Shown piece by piece: positions 1 to 5,554 of a stretch of 7,998 nucleotides of DNA (within the stretch, counting starts at the first letter, position 1; every line of letters begins with the position of its first letter). Origin of the DNA: Gammaproteobacteria bacterium (GTDB lineage Bacteria > Pseudomonadota > Gammaproteobacteria > UBA9214); the NCBI GenBank assembly GCA_029881775.1, contig JAOULY010000072.1:1-7998 (forward strand), read 5' to 3'. The notes under the pieces are model-generated. The model ran no database searches, was not told the DNA's origin, and was given only the letters and a program-made list of their open reading frames with translations. The position numbers and the translations under genes are program-made.

Positions 1-21
1 CCGCAATCAATCGGCGTGTAG

Positions 22-204
22 TCAGTCATCGTCACGCGCCGTCGTCAGGGTGTACTGGTCAGTGCCGGCATCGACGTCGAGACGAAACTCGATCGGCCGG
101 CAGCACACCGGGCAGTCCTCGATGTAATCCTGGCTGCCGGCGGAAGTATCGACCGCGGTTTCGATCGGTTCGCCGCAGTAGGGGCAGTCAATATGTTCCG
201 GCAT
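22..204 (-). CDS. CPXCG-motif cysteine-rich small protein
   Basis: The predicted protein has 60 residues and no known biochemical role. It carries CPYCG at residues 7-11 and DCPVCCRPI at about 30-38, giving cysteines 7, 10, 31, 34 and 35. This spacing suggests a small zinc-ribbon-like metal site and matches the proteobacterial CPXCG cysteine-rich family (Cys_rich_CPXG type), whose members are also about 60 residues. The tail is acidic and ends in DDD. I chose the ATG at 204 over the TTG at 207 because a strong AGGAGGAG ribosome site (219-212) lies 7 bases upstream of it. That site and the start codon lie at the 3' end of hemW, so the genes overlap by 17 bases and are probably co-transcribed and translationally coupled. 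Metal binding is inferred from the cysteine pairs. Family assignment is confident; function is unknown. Confidence 0.88.
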   Translation of the reverse strand: MPEHIDCPYCGEPIETAVDTSAGSQDYIEDCPVCCRPIEFRLDVDAGTDQYTLTTARDDD

Positions 205-1375
205 CAATGGTCTCCTCCTGCATCCAGTATTGCAGCAGTTCGTTCAGGTAGCGTTGGCCGTGTTCACTGGCCAGCAGCTGTGTTCCCTGCTCGATCAGCA
301 GGCCATCATCAAGTGCGCGTGCCACCGGGCCTTCTGTAATGCTGAACGGCAGTCCGGTGTTCGTGGCGAATGCCTCGCGGCTAAAGCCGCCATCGAGACG
401 CAGCGCATTCATTACGTATTCAAGCACCGCGTCATGTGTTGACAGGCTTGCGGTTGTGCTGGTGCACGTGTCATGGCCCGCCATTTCAAGGTAGCGGTCC
501 GGGTGGCGTGTTTTCGCAGTCCGTAATATGCGTTGTTGTGCGGCATCGGTAATTTTTCCGTGCGCGCCGGCGCCGATGCCGAGGTAATCGCCGAACTGCC
601 AGTAGTTAAGGTTATGCCGGCACTGTTTGCCCGGTCGCGCATAGGCGGACACCTCGTAGCGACTGAAGCCGTGTTCACCCAGGACGCGCTGGCCGGTCGC
701 CTGCATGTCCCAGAGGGTGTCGTCATCAGGCCGCTGTGGCGGGTGACGGTGGAACCAGGTGTTCGGTTCGATGGTTAATTCATACCAGGAGATATGTGCG
801 GGCTCGAGATCAATCGCCGTGTGCAGGTCTGCATTTACCTGTGCCGATGACTGGCCGGGCAGGCCGAACATGAGGTCGAGGTTGAAGTTCTCAAAGCCGG
901 TATCGTGTGCGGCCTCGACGGCACGGATGGCTTCCCGCCCGTCATGGATGCGCCCGATCTTTTCCAGCAGGTCCGACTGGAAACTCTGGACGCCGATTGA
1001 CAAGCGGTTGACGCCGGCCTCGCGAAAGCCCCGGAAATGTTCGCGGTCGACGGTGCCGGGGTTTGCCTCGAGCGTAATTTCGGCGGCGGGATCGAGTGCG
1101 ATGCGCGCGCGAATGCCGCACAGCAACCGGTCGATGGCGTCCGGGCTAAACAGGCTGGGTGTGCCGCCGCCGATAAATACCGTGTCAACGGCGCGTCCCC
1201 AGACGGCGGGCAGGTCATGTTCAAGGTCGGCGAGCAGTGCGTTGACATAGGCCTGTTCGGGAATGTCATCCTTAAGCGCATGCGAGTTGAAGTCGCAGTA
1301 CGGGCACTTGCGCACACACCAGGGTATGTGGACATACAGTGACAGGGGCGGCGTGGCGGTAAAGTTAAACATCAT
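188..1375 (-). CDS. hemW: HemW, radical SAM heme chaperone
   Basis: The predicted protein has 395 residues, against about 380 for E. coli HemW. HemW-family proteins bind heme and are proposed to deliver it to respiratory enzymes. They were long misannotated as oxygen-independent coproporphyrinogen oxidase (HemN). The radical SAM cluster motif CVRKCPYC (C20, C24, C27) has the CX3CX2C pattern and is followed directly by DF. HemN proper has a fourth cysteine there, so this is HemW rather than HemN. Other SAM-domain motifs are GGGTPS (69-74), EANPGT (103-108), NRLSIGVQSF (123-132) and NLDLMFGLPGQ (165-175). A HemW C-terminal domain follows from roughly residue 300. Two adjacent ATGs (1375 and 1372) are possible starts, and neither has a clear ribosome site. 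The CPXCG gene overlaps its end. In many gammaproteobacteria hemW directly follows rdgB; here about 880 bases and an opposite-strand gene separate them. Confidence 0.95.
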   Translation of the reverse strand: MMFNFTATPPLSLYVHIPWCVRKCPYCDFNSHALKDDIPEQAYVNALLADLEHDLPAVWGRAVDTVFIGGGTPSLFSPDAIDRLLCGIRARIALDPAAEITLEANPGTVDREHFRGFREAGVNRLSIGVQSFQSDLLEKIGRIHDGREAIRAVEAAHDTGFENFNLDLMFGLPGQSSAQVNADLHTAIDLEPAHISWYELTIEPNTWFHRHPPQRPDDDTLWDMQATGQRVLGEHGFSRYEVSAYARPGKQCRHNLNYWQFGDYLGIGAGAHGKITDAAQQRILRTAKTRHPDRYLEMAGHDTCTSTTASLSTHDAVLEYVMNALRLDGGFSREAFATNTGLPFSITEGPVARALDDGLLIEQGTQLLASEHGQRYLNELLQYWMQEETIDAGTY

Positions 1376-1479
1376 TGTTGGTCACGATGCAGTGAACGGA
1401 TCAAGGCGCCGCACGCGGCGGCGAAACGTTGTTGTGCGCGGGCTGACAGGTAAAACAGTGACCTGGCGTACAACAGCAT
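1372..1479 (-). CDS. Possible 35-codon leader ORF ahead of hemW (tentative)
   Basis: A short reading frame starts at ATG 1479 and encodes 35 residues, beginning MLLYARSLFYL and ending HRDQQ. It is arginine- and alanine-rich with a hydrophobic start. Its TGA stop (1374-1372) shares a base with the second hemW ATG (1372-1370), the TGATG arrangement typical of translational coupling. That would help explain why hemW has no obvious ribosome site of its own. Against it, the ATG also lacks a Shine-Dalgarno sequence, the frame stays open further upstream without a clear start, and I recognise no family. It may be chance. Confidence 0.2.
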   Translation of the reverse strand: MLLYARSLFYLSARAQQRFAAACGALIRSLHRDQQ

Positions 1480-1494
1480 GCGGTAAAGTCTAGC

Positions 1495-1528
1495 AAAAAA
1501 CGACCATCCTGACCGTGGGGTTGGTCAT
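1495..1528 (-). terminator. Possible intrinsic terminator upstream of hemW, minus strand
   Basis: Read on the minus strand, ATGACCA (1528-1522) can pair with TGGTCGT (1506-1500), including one G-T pair. The run TTTTTT (1500-1495) overlaps and follows the right arm. The loop is long (15 bases), and a competing TGACC/GGTCA stem exists inside, so the structure is modest. If active it would stop minus-strand transcripts coming from rph-rdgB through the opposite-strand membrane gene before they reach hemW. Confidence 0.28.
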
Positions 1529-1549
1529 GGCCATGCGCGCGGGTATGCT
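1521..1549 (+). promoter_or_regulatory. Weak sigma70-like promoter candidate for the membrane-protein gene
   Basis: TTGGTC (1521-1526) and TATGCT (1544-1549) are separated by 17 bases, giving 3 of 6 and 4 of 6 matches to the consensus boxes. Transcription would start near 1556, leaving a leader of about 115 bases before the start at 1670. That leader contains a small dyad, TTGTTG (1570-1575) with CAACAA (1584-1589). The match is poor enough to be chance. Confidence 0.2.
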
Positions 1550-1669
1550 TCTTCATCCCGGCTGGTCAGTTGTTGGACGATATCAACAAAGCAGCCCGTC
1601 TGCCGATACCGCTCAGGATCACGGCGGGTAAGCACCTGCTGTTGAAATAGCGGTTCTCGAGGCGTATTT

Positions 1670-2077
1670 ATGAAAAATTATCTACCACTGGCTGTGTTGC
1701 TTGTTTTGCACGTGGTATTCCTGTGGCTTGATCTCTATAACCTCACACATCTTGACAGTGTGATGCATCTCGCTGGCGGTATCGTACTTGCCATGTGCCT
1801 GTACGGGATCCTTGCCAGTGCCATTGACAAGGGCTGGTGCCCCGACCCCGGTAAAATTGTTTCGGCTGTTCTTGTGGTATCACTGGTCACGACCGGTGCC
1901 GTGTGCTGGGAGTTTTACGAATGGATCTCGGACCGGGTGTTCGGCACAGTCCTCCAGCCTTCGGTTAACGACACGGTCAAGGACCTGTTGCTTGGTTTGC
2001 TGGGCGGTGTGTTGTACACGGGTGCTAACTTTATTGCACTTGCCGCCGGCAAACGGGTTGTCGCGACAGAGGGCTGA
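1670..2077 (+). CDS. Small multi-pass membrane protein, YjdF/DUF2238-like
   Basis: The predicted protein has 135 residues and about four hydrophobic segments: roughly 4-21, 31-51, 62-83 and 103-126. Polar signatures sit between them: LDSVMHLAGG (28-37), WEFYEWISD (80-88) and QPSVNDTVKDLLLG (about 96-109). A D..xH..GG, a WE.yEW and a DT..DLL..LLGG motif in this order recall the YjdF/DUF2238 membrane family, which has no established function. Here the assignment rests on motif layout only. The start is supported by GAGG (1659-1662) 7 bases before the ATG. The gene runs opposite to its neighbours. It diverges from hemW and converges on rdgB, and its end is followed by a REP-like doublet. It therefore looks inserted into an ancestral rdgB-hemW arrangement. 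VanZ-like proteins are an alternative relative. Confidence 0.8.
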   Translation: MKNYLPLAVLLVLHVVFLWLDLYNLTHLDSVMHLAGGIVLAMCLYGILASAIDKGWCPDPGKIVSAVLVVSLVTTGAVCWEFYEWISDRVFGTVLQPSVNDTVKDLLLGLLGGVLYTGANFIALAAGKRVVATEG

Positions 2078-2124
2078 TGTCGCTGGCTTGTTTCGGTGCT
2101 GATGGTCCGGAATCCTGTTGGTCC

Positions 2125-2230
2125 TTGTCGCGCACGCGGTGCGCTCCTACAGCGCAATTTTCAGGGATCGCGAAATTATATTGCGGACTGAGTATTATCT
2201 GCCGTAGGAGCGCACCGCGTGCGCGAACAA
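2125..2230. repeat. REP-like inverted doublet A, between convergent genes
   Basis: The arms 2128-2150 and 2204-2226 are perfect 23-base inverted copies. If one A near 2226 is bulged, four more pairs (TTGT 2125-2128 with ACAA) extend the stem. Each copy reads GTAGGA, then a hairpin GCGCAC-CGC-GTGCGC, then GA: a short GTAG head plus a palindrome, as in REP elements. The heads face inward across a 53-base spacer. The spacer has its own stem, CGCAAT (2153-2158) with ATTGCG (2180-2185). The element fills most of the gap between the 3' ends of the membrane-protein gene and rdgB, where it could protect mRNA ends or stop transcription from both sides. Confidence 0.85.
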
Positions 2231-2254
2231 ACAAAACCTTTTCGGCTGGCGTGA

Positions 2255-2860
2255 TTAGCCGTGTGTTTTTGCCGCCTGCAGTGCGCTCACCAGTGCCTGC
2301 AGGGCCTGCCCGCGATGACTGAGCGAGTTCTTCACGTCTGCCGGCAGCTCTGCGGATGAGCAGTCGTGCGTCGGAACGAAAAATAGCGGGTCGTAACCAA
2401 AACCGTTCTCACCGCGCGGCGCTGTCAGGATGCGACCTTCCCAGGTGCCCTGGCAAATGAGCGGTGTCGGGTCGTTTGCATGACGCATGTAGACCAGCAA
2501 ACACTGGAAGCGGGCCGTGCGGTCCGCTTCCGCTACATCGTGCAAATCCGCCAGCAGTTTTTCCAGGTTGGCCTGGTCGCTCGCGCCTGCACCGGCATAG
2601 CGCGCGGAGTAGATGCCGGGCGCACCGTTCAACGCATCGACTTCCAGGCCGGAATCATCGGCAATGGCCGGCAGGCCGGTATGTTGCGCCGCGTTGCGCG
2701 CCTTGAGGATGGCATTTTCAACGAAGGTAAGGCCGGTTTCCTCGGCATCCTCGACGTTGAACTCGCCTTGCGGGCGAACAGTGATATCCAGTGCTGCAAG
2801 CAGCTGGTTGAATTCGCGGACCTTGCCCTTGTTGCTGCTGGCGAGAACGATGTCTGTCAT
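2255..2860 (-). CDS. rdgB: RdgB/Ham1-type XTP/dITP diphosphatase
   Basis: The predicted protein has 201 residues; E. coli RdgB has 197. The enzyme hydrolyses non-canonical purine nucleotides (dITP, ITP, XTP) to the monophosphate plus pyrophosphate, keeping deaminated purines out of DNA and RNA. The family motifs are all present: the N-terminal nucleotide-binding SSNKGK (8-13), FVENAILKAR (46-55), ADDSGLEVDALNGAPGIYSARY (about 67-88) with the catalytic-base position D69, GFGYDP (153-158) and SHRGQAL (181-187). The start is the ATG at 2860. A ribosome site is weak, with AGGACAG about 13 bases upstream. It lies downstream of rph on the same strand with a 93-base gap occupied by REP-like doublet B, so co-transcription with rph is likely. 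Confidence 0.96.
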   Translation of the reverse strand: MTDIVLASSNKGKVREFNQLLAALDITVRPQGEFNVEDAEETGLTFVENAILKARNAAQHTGLPAIADDSGLEVDALNGAPGIYSARYAGAGASDQANLEKLLADLHDVAEADRTARFQCLLVYMRHANDPTPLICQGTWEGRILTAPRGENGFGYDPLFFVPTHDCSSAELPADVKNSLSHRGQALQALVSALQAAKTHG

Positions 2861-2893
2861 GTCTATGCCGAATCTGTCCTGTTGAAAATGCCT

Positions 2894-2957
2894 GTAGGAG
2901 CGCCTTGCAGGCGCGATTTTTGATTAATATAAATTCGCGCCTGCAAGGCGCTCCTAC
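2894..2957. repeat. REP-like inverted doublet B, in the rph-rdgB gap
   Basis: The arms 2894-2916 and 2935-2957 are perfect 23-base inverted copies around an AT-rich 18-base spacer. Each reads GTAGGA, hairpin GCGCCT-TGC-AGGCGC, then GA. Head and stem match the unit of doublet A, except that two stem pairs are changed on both sides (AC/GT there, CT/AG here). In this doublet the GTAG heads face outward. The rph stop codon (2956-2954) lies within the GTAG head of the right arm, so the element abuts translated sequence and is transcribed in the rph-rdgB message. The spacer contains TATATT/TATTAAT-like sequence but no clear promoter. Confidence 0.88.
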
Positions 2958-3670
2958 GTTTCCAGGGCGGCCTGCTGGCTTGCCAGTAATTCCTCGATGC
3001 CCTTCTTCGCCAGCGTCAGCATGCTGTTCAGTTCGTCCTGGCTGAAGGCGTGGCCCTCGGCCGTGCCCTGCACCTCGATAAAATCGCCATGGTCGTTCAT
3101 GACGACATTCATGTCGGTCTCTGCATTGCAGTCTTCCGGGTAATCGAGATCGAGCACCGGTGTACCTTTATATATACCGACCGACACCGAGGCAACACGC
3201 CCGGTCAGGGGTGAGGCAGCCAGTTTGTTATCGTCCTGCAGTGATTGCAGGGCATCGGCCAGGGCGACGAAACCGCCGGTGATGCTGGCCGTGCGGGTGC
3301 CGCCGTCGGCCTGGATGACGTCACAGTCGATGGTGATGGTGCGCTCGCCGAGTTTTTTCATGTCCACCACGGCGCGCAGCGAGCGGCCGATGAGGCGCTG
3401 GATCTCCATGGTGCGGCCGCCCTGCTTGCCGCGCGCGGCCTCGCGGCCCATGCGGCTGGTGGTCGAGCGCGGCAGCATGCCGTATTCCGCCGTCACCCAG
3501 CCTTTGCCCTTGCCACGCAGGAACGGGGGTACCTGGTCTTCCACGGTAGCGTTGCACAGTACGCGGGTGTCACCGAATTCGACCAGGACGGAGCCCTCGG
3601 CATGCTTGGTGTAATTGCGTGTAATGCGAACATGACGCATGGCGTCCGGCTGGCGGTTGCTGGGGCGCAT
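2954..3670 (-). CDS. rph: RNase PH
   Basis: The predicted protein has 238 residues, the same length as intact E. coli RNase PH. It is a phosphorolytic 3'-to-5' exoribonuclease that trims the 3' ends of tRNA precursors and releases nucleoside diphosphates. The family usually assembles as a hexameric ring. Visible signatures are RPSNRQPD (2-9), GWVTAEYGMLPRST (57-70), RGKQGGRTMEIQRLIGRSLR (80-99) with the phosphate-contact position R86, and DGGTRTASITG (about 122-132) with R126. The start ATG at 3670 has AGGAG (3680-3676) 5 bases upstream. A TATAAT on the minus strand (3714-3709) may be its -10 box. It diverges from yicC and precedes rdgB. Its TAG stop and the last base of the preceding ACG codon are part of the GTAG head of REP-like doublet B. 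The frame is intact, unlike the frameshifted rph of E. coli K-12. Confidence 0.97.
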   Translation of the reverse strand: MRPSNRQPDAMRHVRITRNYTKHAEGSVLVEFGDTRVLCNATVEDQVPPFLRGKGKGWVTAEYGMLPRSTTSRMGREAARGKQGGRTMEIQRLIGRSLRAVVDMKKLGERTITIDCDVIQADGGTRTASITGGFVALADALQSLQDDNKLAASPLTGRVASVSVGIYKGTPVLDLDYPEDCNAETDMNVVMNDHGDFIEVQGTAEGHAFSQDELNSMLTLAKKGIEELLASQQAALET

Positions 3671-3708
3671 GGCGGCTCCTGGGTTGGGTAGGTCAAAGTG
3701 AGGCGCGG

Positions 3709-3714
3709 ATTATA
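3709..3714 (-). promoter_or_regulatory. Candidate -10 box for rph
   Basis: Minus-strand TATAAT (3714-3709) is a perfect -10 consensus about 40 bases upstream of the rph start. It is followed by a GC-rich stretch, CCGCGCC. No convincing -35 lies at 16-18 bases spacing. GC-rich discriminators are typical of ppGpp-inhibited promoters in E. coli, which would suit an RNA-processing gene next to spoT, but that is inference. Confidence 0.4.
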
Positions 3715-3742
3715 GCGCGAAGGCCTGGCTCAAGTGCCGTGT

Positions 3743-3771
3743 TTTTCATACGCTTATGCCTTACCATAAGC
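3743..3771 (+). promoter_or_regulatory. Dyad and weak promoter candidate upstream of yicC
   Basis: GCTTATG (3752-3758) and CATAAGC (3765-3771) form a perfect 7-base dyad with a 6-base spacer, 31 bases before the yicC start. Weak boxes TTTTCA (3743-3748) and CATAAG (3765-3770) lie 16 bases apart over the same stretch, so a protein bound to the dyad would cover the promoter. It could equally be an RNA hairpin or chance; no known regulator site is recognised. Confidence 0.3.
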
Positions 3772-3802
3772 CGCCACCACCACGACACGCACGGGAGTTC
3801 GC

Positions 3803-4669
3803 ATGGTCCGCAGTATGACAGCCTTCGCACGCCGGGAGATCGATCTCGATGCCGGGGCCCTTTCCTGGGAATTGCGTTCCCTGAATCACCGCTACCTGGA
3901 AATTTCCCTGCGTCTGCCCGAGGAACTGCGTGCGCTGGAAACCGCTGTGCGGGAACGCGTCAACGCGCGCCTTGGGCGCGGCAAAATGGATTGCACCTGC
4001 CGTTTCCAGCCGGCCGCGCGCAGCGCGGTGCCGGTGGATATCGATAGTGATAACCTCAAACGATTGCTGGGCGCCTGTGAAACCGTCGCTGCCGGGTTGC
4101 CCGCCGTTACACCGCCGAACCCGCTGGAGTTGCTGCGCTGGCCGGGTATCGTGCGCGATGAACCCCTCGATACCAGCCACCTGATGGAAGATGCGCTGGC
4201 CTTGCTCGATGCCGCGCTGGATGAGCTGATCGAAAATCGTGTGCGCGAGGGCGAGACGATTAGCGCCCTGCTGACGACGCGCTGCGATGCCATGTTGACG
4301 CAGGTCGACAAGGCGCGCGTGCTGTTGCCGGAAATCCGGGCCGGCCTGCGCAGCAAACTGCAACAGCGCCTTGCGGAACTGGATGTGGATGTTGATCCGG
4401 GCCGGTTTGAGCAGGAGCTGGTTATGCAGCTGCAAAAGATCGATGTGGACGAGGAGCTTGATCGGCTGGCCAATCACGTCATCGAGGTGCGCCGGGTGCT
4501 GGGGAGCGGCGAGCCGGTCGGTCGTCGGCTGGATTTCCTCATGCAGGAACTGAACCGCGAGGCCAATACGCTCGGTTCGAAATCGGTGGTTACCGACACG
4601 ACCAGTATTTCCGTTGAACTCAAGGTGCTGATCGAGCAGATGCGTGAACAGGTGCAGAATGTCGAGTAA
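3803..4669 (+). CDS. yicC: YicC family endoribonuclease
   Basis: The predicted protein has 288 residues against 287 in E. coli YicC. YicC/YloC proteins are conserved endoribonucleases; in E. coli YicC has been linked to turnover of the small RNA RyhB. The family N-terminus MVRSMTAFAR (1-10) and SLNHRYLEI (26-34) are present. So is the strongly conserved C-terminal block GRRLDFLMQELNRE (240-253), continuing ANTLGSKS, and the end ELKVLIEQMREQVQNVE closely resembles E. coli. The middle is charged and mostly helical by appearance. GGGAG (3793-3797) lies 5 bases before the ATG. It diverges from rph and is followed after 141 bases, including a long inverted repeat, by gmk. RNase PH and YicC back to back at one divergent region is a common arrangement, consistent with shared RNA-metabolism roles. 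Confidence 0.95.
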   Translation: MVRSMTAFARREIDLDAGALSWELRSLNHRYLEISLRLPEELRALETAVRERVNARLGRGKMDCTCRFQPAARSAVPVDIDSDNLKRLLGACETVAAGLPAVTPPNPLELLRWPGIVRDEPLDTSHLMEDALALLDAALDELIENRVREGETISALLTTRCDAMLTQVDKARVLLPEIRAGLRSKLQQRLAELDVDVDPGRFEQELVMQLQKIDVDEELDRLANHVIEVRRVLGSGEPVGRRLDFLMQELNREANTLGSKSVVTDTTSISVELKVLIEQMREQVQNVE

Positions 4670-4702
4670 GCATTTCGTCATCGACAGCCCCGTTATCGAC
4701 AA

Positions 4703-4788
4703 CACCGTCATTGCGAGCGCAGCGAAGCAATCTATAGGTCCGGAGTCCGCTGTCACGAGATTGCTTCGCTGGGCTCGCAATGACGGTG
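4703..4788. repeat. Dispersed-type inverted repeat between yicC and gmk
   Basis: Arms 4703-4733 and 4758-4788 pair over 31 bases with a single G-G mismatch (4719/4772) around a 24-base loop. The arm core reads GTCATTGCGAGCG, then CAGCGAAGCAATCT. I recognise this as the GTCATTGCGAG...GAAGCAATCT sequence scattered in many bacterial genomes, which gives spurious reading frames containing phrases such as AKQS and LLR.ARND. It encodes nothing itself and behaves like a non-autonomous mobile or REP-like element. It ends 22 bases before the gmk ATG, so a yicC-gmk transcript would carry a long hairpin directly ahead of the gmk start. Confidence 0.85.
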
Positions 4789-4810
4789 ATTATCAGGCTT
4801 TGTGCAGCGC

Positions 4811-5461
4811 ATGACGCCACCAGGCAAACAAGCCAGCGGCACCCTTTACATCATTTCCGCGCCGTCCGGCGCCGGCAAGTCCAGCCTGTTACGGGCGCTG
4901 CTTGAATCCGGCCGGGTGGCCGGGGTGGAGATCTCGGTCTCGCACACCACGCGAGCCGCGCGACCGGGCGAGGTCGACGGCGTGGACTATCACTTCGTCG
5001 ACATGCCGGCCTTCGAGGCCATGGTGGCCGCTGATGATTTCCTCGAGCACGCCCGCGTGTTCGATAACTGCTATGGCACGTCGCGCTCCGCCGTGGAAAC
5101 GCGGCTGGCAGGTGGTGTCGATGTCATTCTCGAGATCGACTGGCAGGGTGCGCGCCGGGTACGTGAACTGCTGCCGGCGGCGGTCAGTATCTTTATATTA
5201 CCCCCCACGCGGGCGGCGCTGGAGGCGCGCCTGACCGGTCGCGGACAGGATGATGCCGCCGTCATCGCCCGGCGCATGCGCGATGCGGTAAGCGAGATGT
5301 CGCATTACAGCGAGTACGACTACCTTGTAATCAATGATGATTTTCAGCAGGCGGTGGATGACCTGGTGGCGATTTTCAGCAATGCGGGCGATGCCCTGGC
5401 GCTGGCAAAGCAGGCCGAAACGCATTCCGGACTGCTGGCCAGCCTGCTGGCACCGGCCTGA
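4811..5461 (+). CDS. gmk: Guanylate kinase
   Basis: The predicted protein has 216 residues from ATG 4811; E. coli Gmk has 207. It phosphorylates GMP to GDP with ATP, feeding GTP and ppGpp pools. The P-loop SGAGKSS (19-25) follows a short extra N-terminus. The GMP-binding segment SHTTRAARPGEVDGVDYHF (44-62) and FLEHARVFDNCYGTSRSAVE follow. A Walker-B-like VILEIDWQGA strand and the lid RLTGRGQDD complete the fold. An in-frame GTG at 4802 would add three residues; CAGG (4794-4797) lies only 4 bases before it and 13 before the ATG, so the start is uncertain. The repeat at 4703-4788 nearly abuts this region. No independent promoter is obvious, so transcription probably comes from yicC. rpoZ follows after a structured 93-base gap. 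Confidence 0.96.
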   Translation: MTPPGKQASGTLYIISAPSGAGKSSLLRALLESGRVAGVEISVSHTTRAARPGEVDGVDYHFVDMPAFEAMVAADDFLEHARVFDNCYGTSRSAVETRLAGGVDVILEIDWQGARRVRELLPAAVSIFILPPTRAALEARLTGRGQDDAAVIARRMRDAVSEMSHYSEYDYLVINDDFQQAVDDLVAIFSNAGDALALAKQAETHSGLLASLLAPA

Positions 5462-5486
5462 CGGATGGGGTAGACTCGCACGCCCC

Positions 5487-5539
5487 CGGCAAGCAGTTTT
5501 TCTAACTGCTTGCCGTATTATCAAGCAGTTGATGAACTG
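5487..5539 (+). promoter_or_regulatory. Alternating hairpin leader upstream of rpoZ, possible RNA switch
   Basis: A perfect 12-base hairpin is formed by 5487-5498 and 5504-5515 (CGGCAAGCAGTT with AACTGCTTGCCG, loop TTTCT). The left-arm core CAAGCAGTT (5490-5498) recurs exactly at 5522-5530, and AACTG recurs at 5535-5539. Segment 2 (5504-5512) can therefore pair with segment 1 or with segment 3, and segment 3 can pair with segment 4 (CAGTT-GATG-AACTG), as in attenuator layouts. The rpoZ ribosome site AGGAG begins 5 bases after segment 4. No T-run follows the first hairpin, so it is not a standard terminator. A TATTAT (5516-5521) could be a -10 box but lacks a -35. The repeats are plain in the sequence; the switching role is inferred. 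Confidence 0.5.
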
Positions 5540-5554
5540 GATCAGGAGTTTCAC

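Noticed and set aside
2077..2322. 81-codon plus-strand frame after the membrane-protein gene
   Set aside because: It runs through the REP-like doublet and into the antisense of rdgB, has no family features, and its apparent start overlaps the preceding stop region by chance.
2125..2957. Short-repeat CRISPR array
   Set aside because: There are only two inverted pairs, with unequal spacing and no regular repeat-spacer periodicity or cas genes; the units fit REP-like elements instead.
4676..4717. Apparent 15-base tandem repeat (CGTCATCGACA / CGTTATCGACA / CGTCATTGCGA)
   Set aside because: Only about 11 of 15 positions match between the first two units and fewer with the third, which belongs to the inverted repeat. 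Too weak to call.
3761..4780. 339-codon open frame on the minus strand, longer than yicC itself
   Set aside because: It lies antisense to yicC, whose sequence closely matches a known family and has a good ribosome site. Its N-terminal part translates the dispersed inverted repeat (IDCFAALAMT-like text), and the rest looks like a codon-bias shadow.
5487..5515. Intrinsic terminator after gmk
   Set aside because: The 12-pair hairpin is strong, but the bases after it are TATTATC with no T-run; the five T residues lie in its arm and loop. It is better treated as leader structure.
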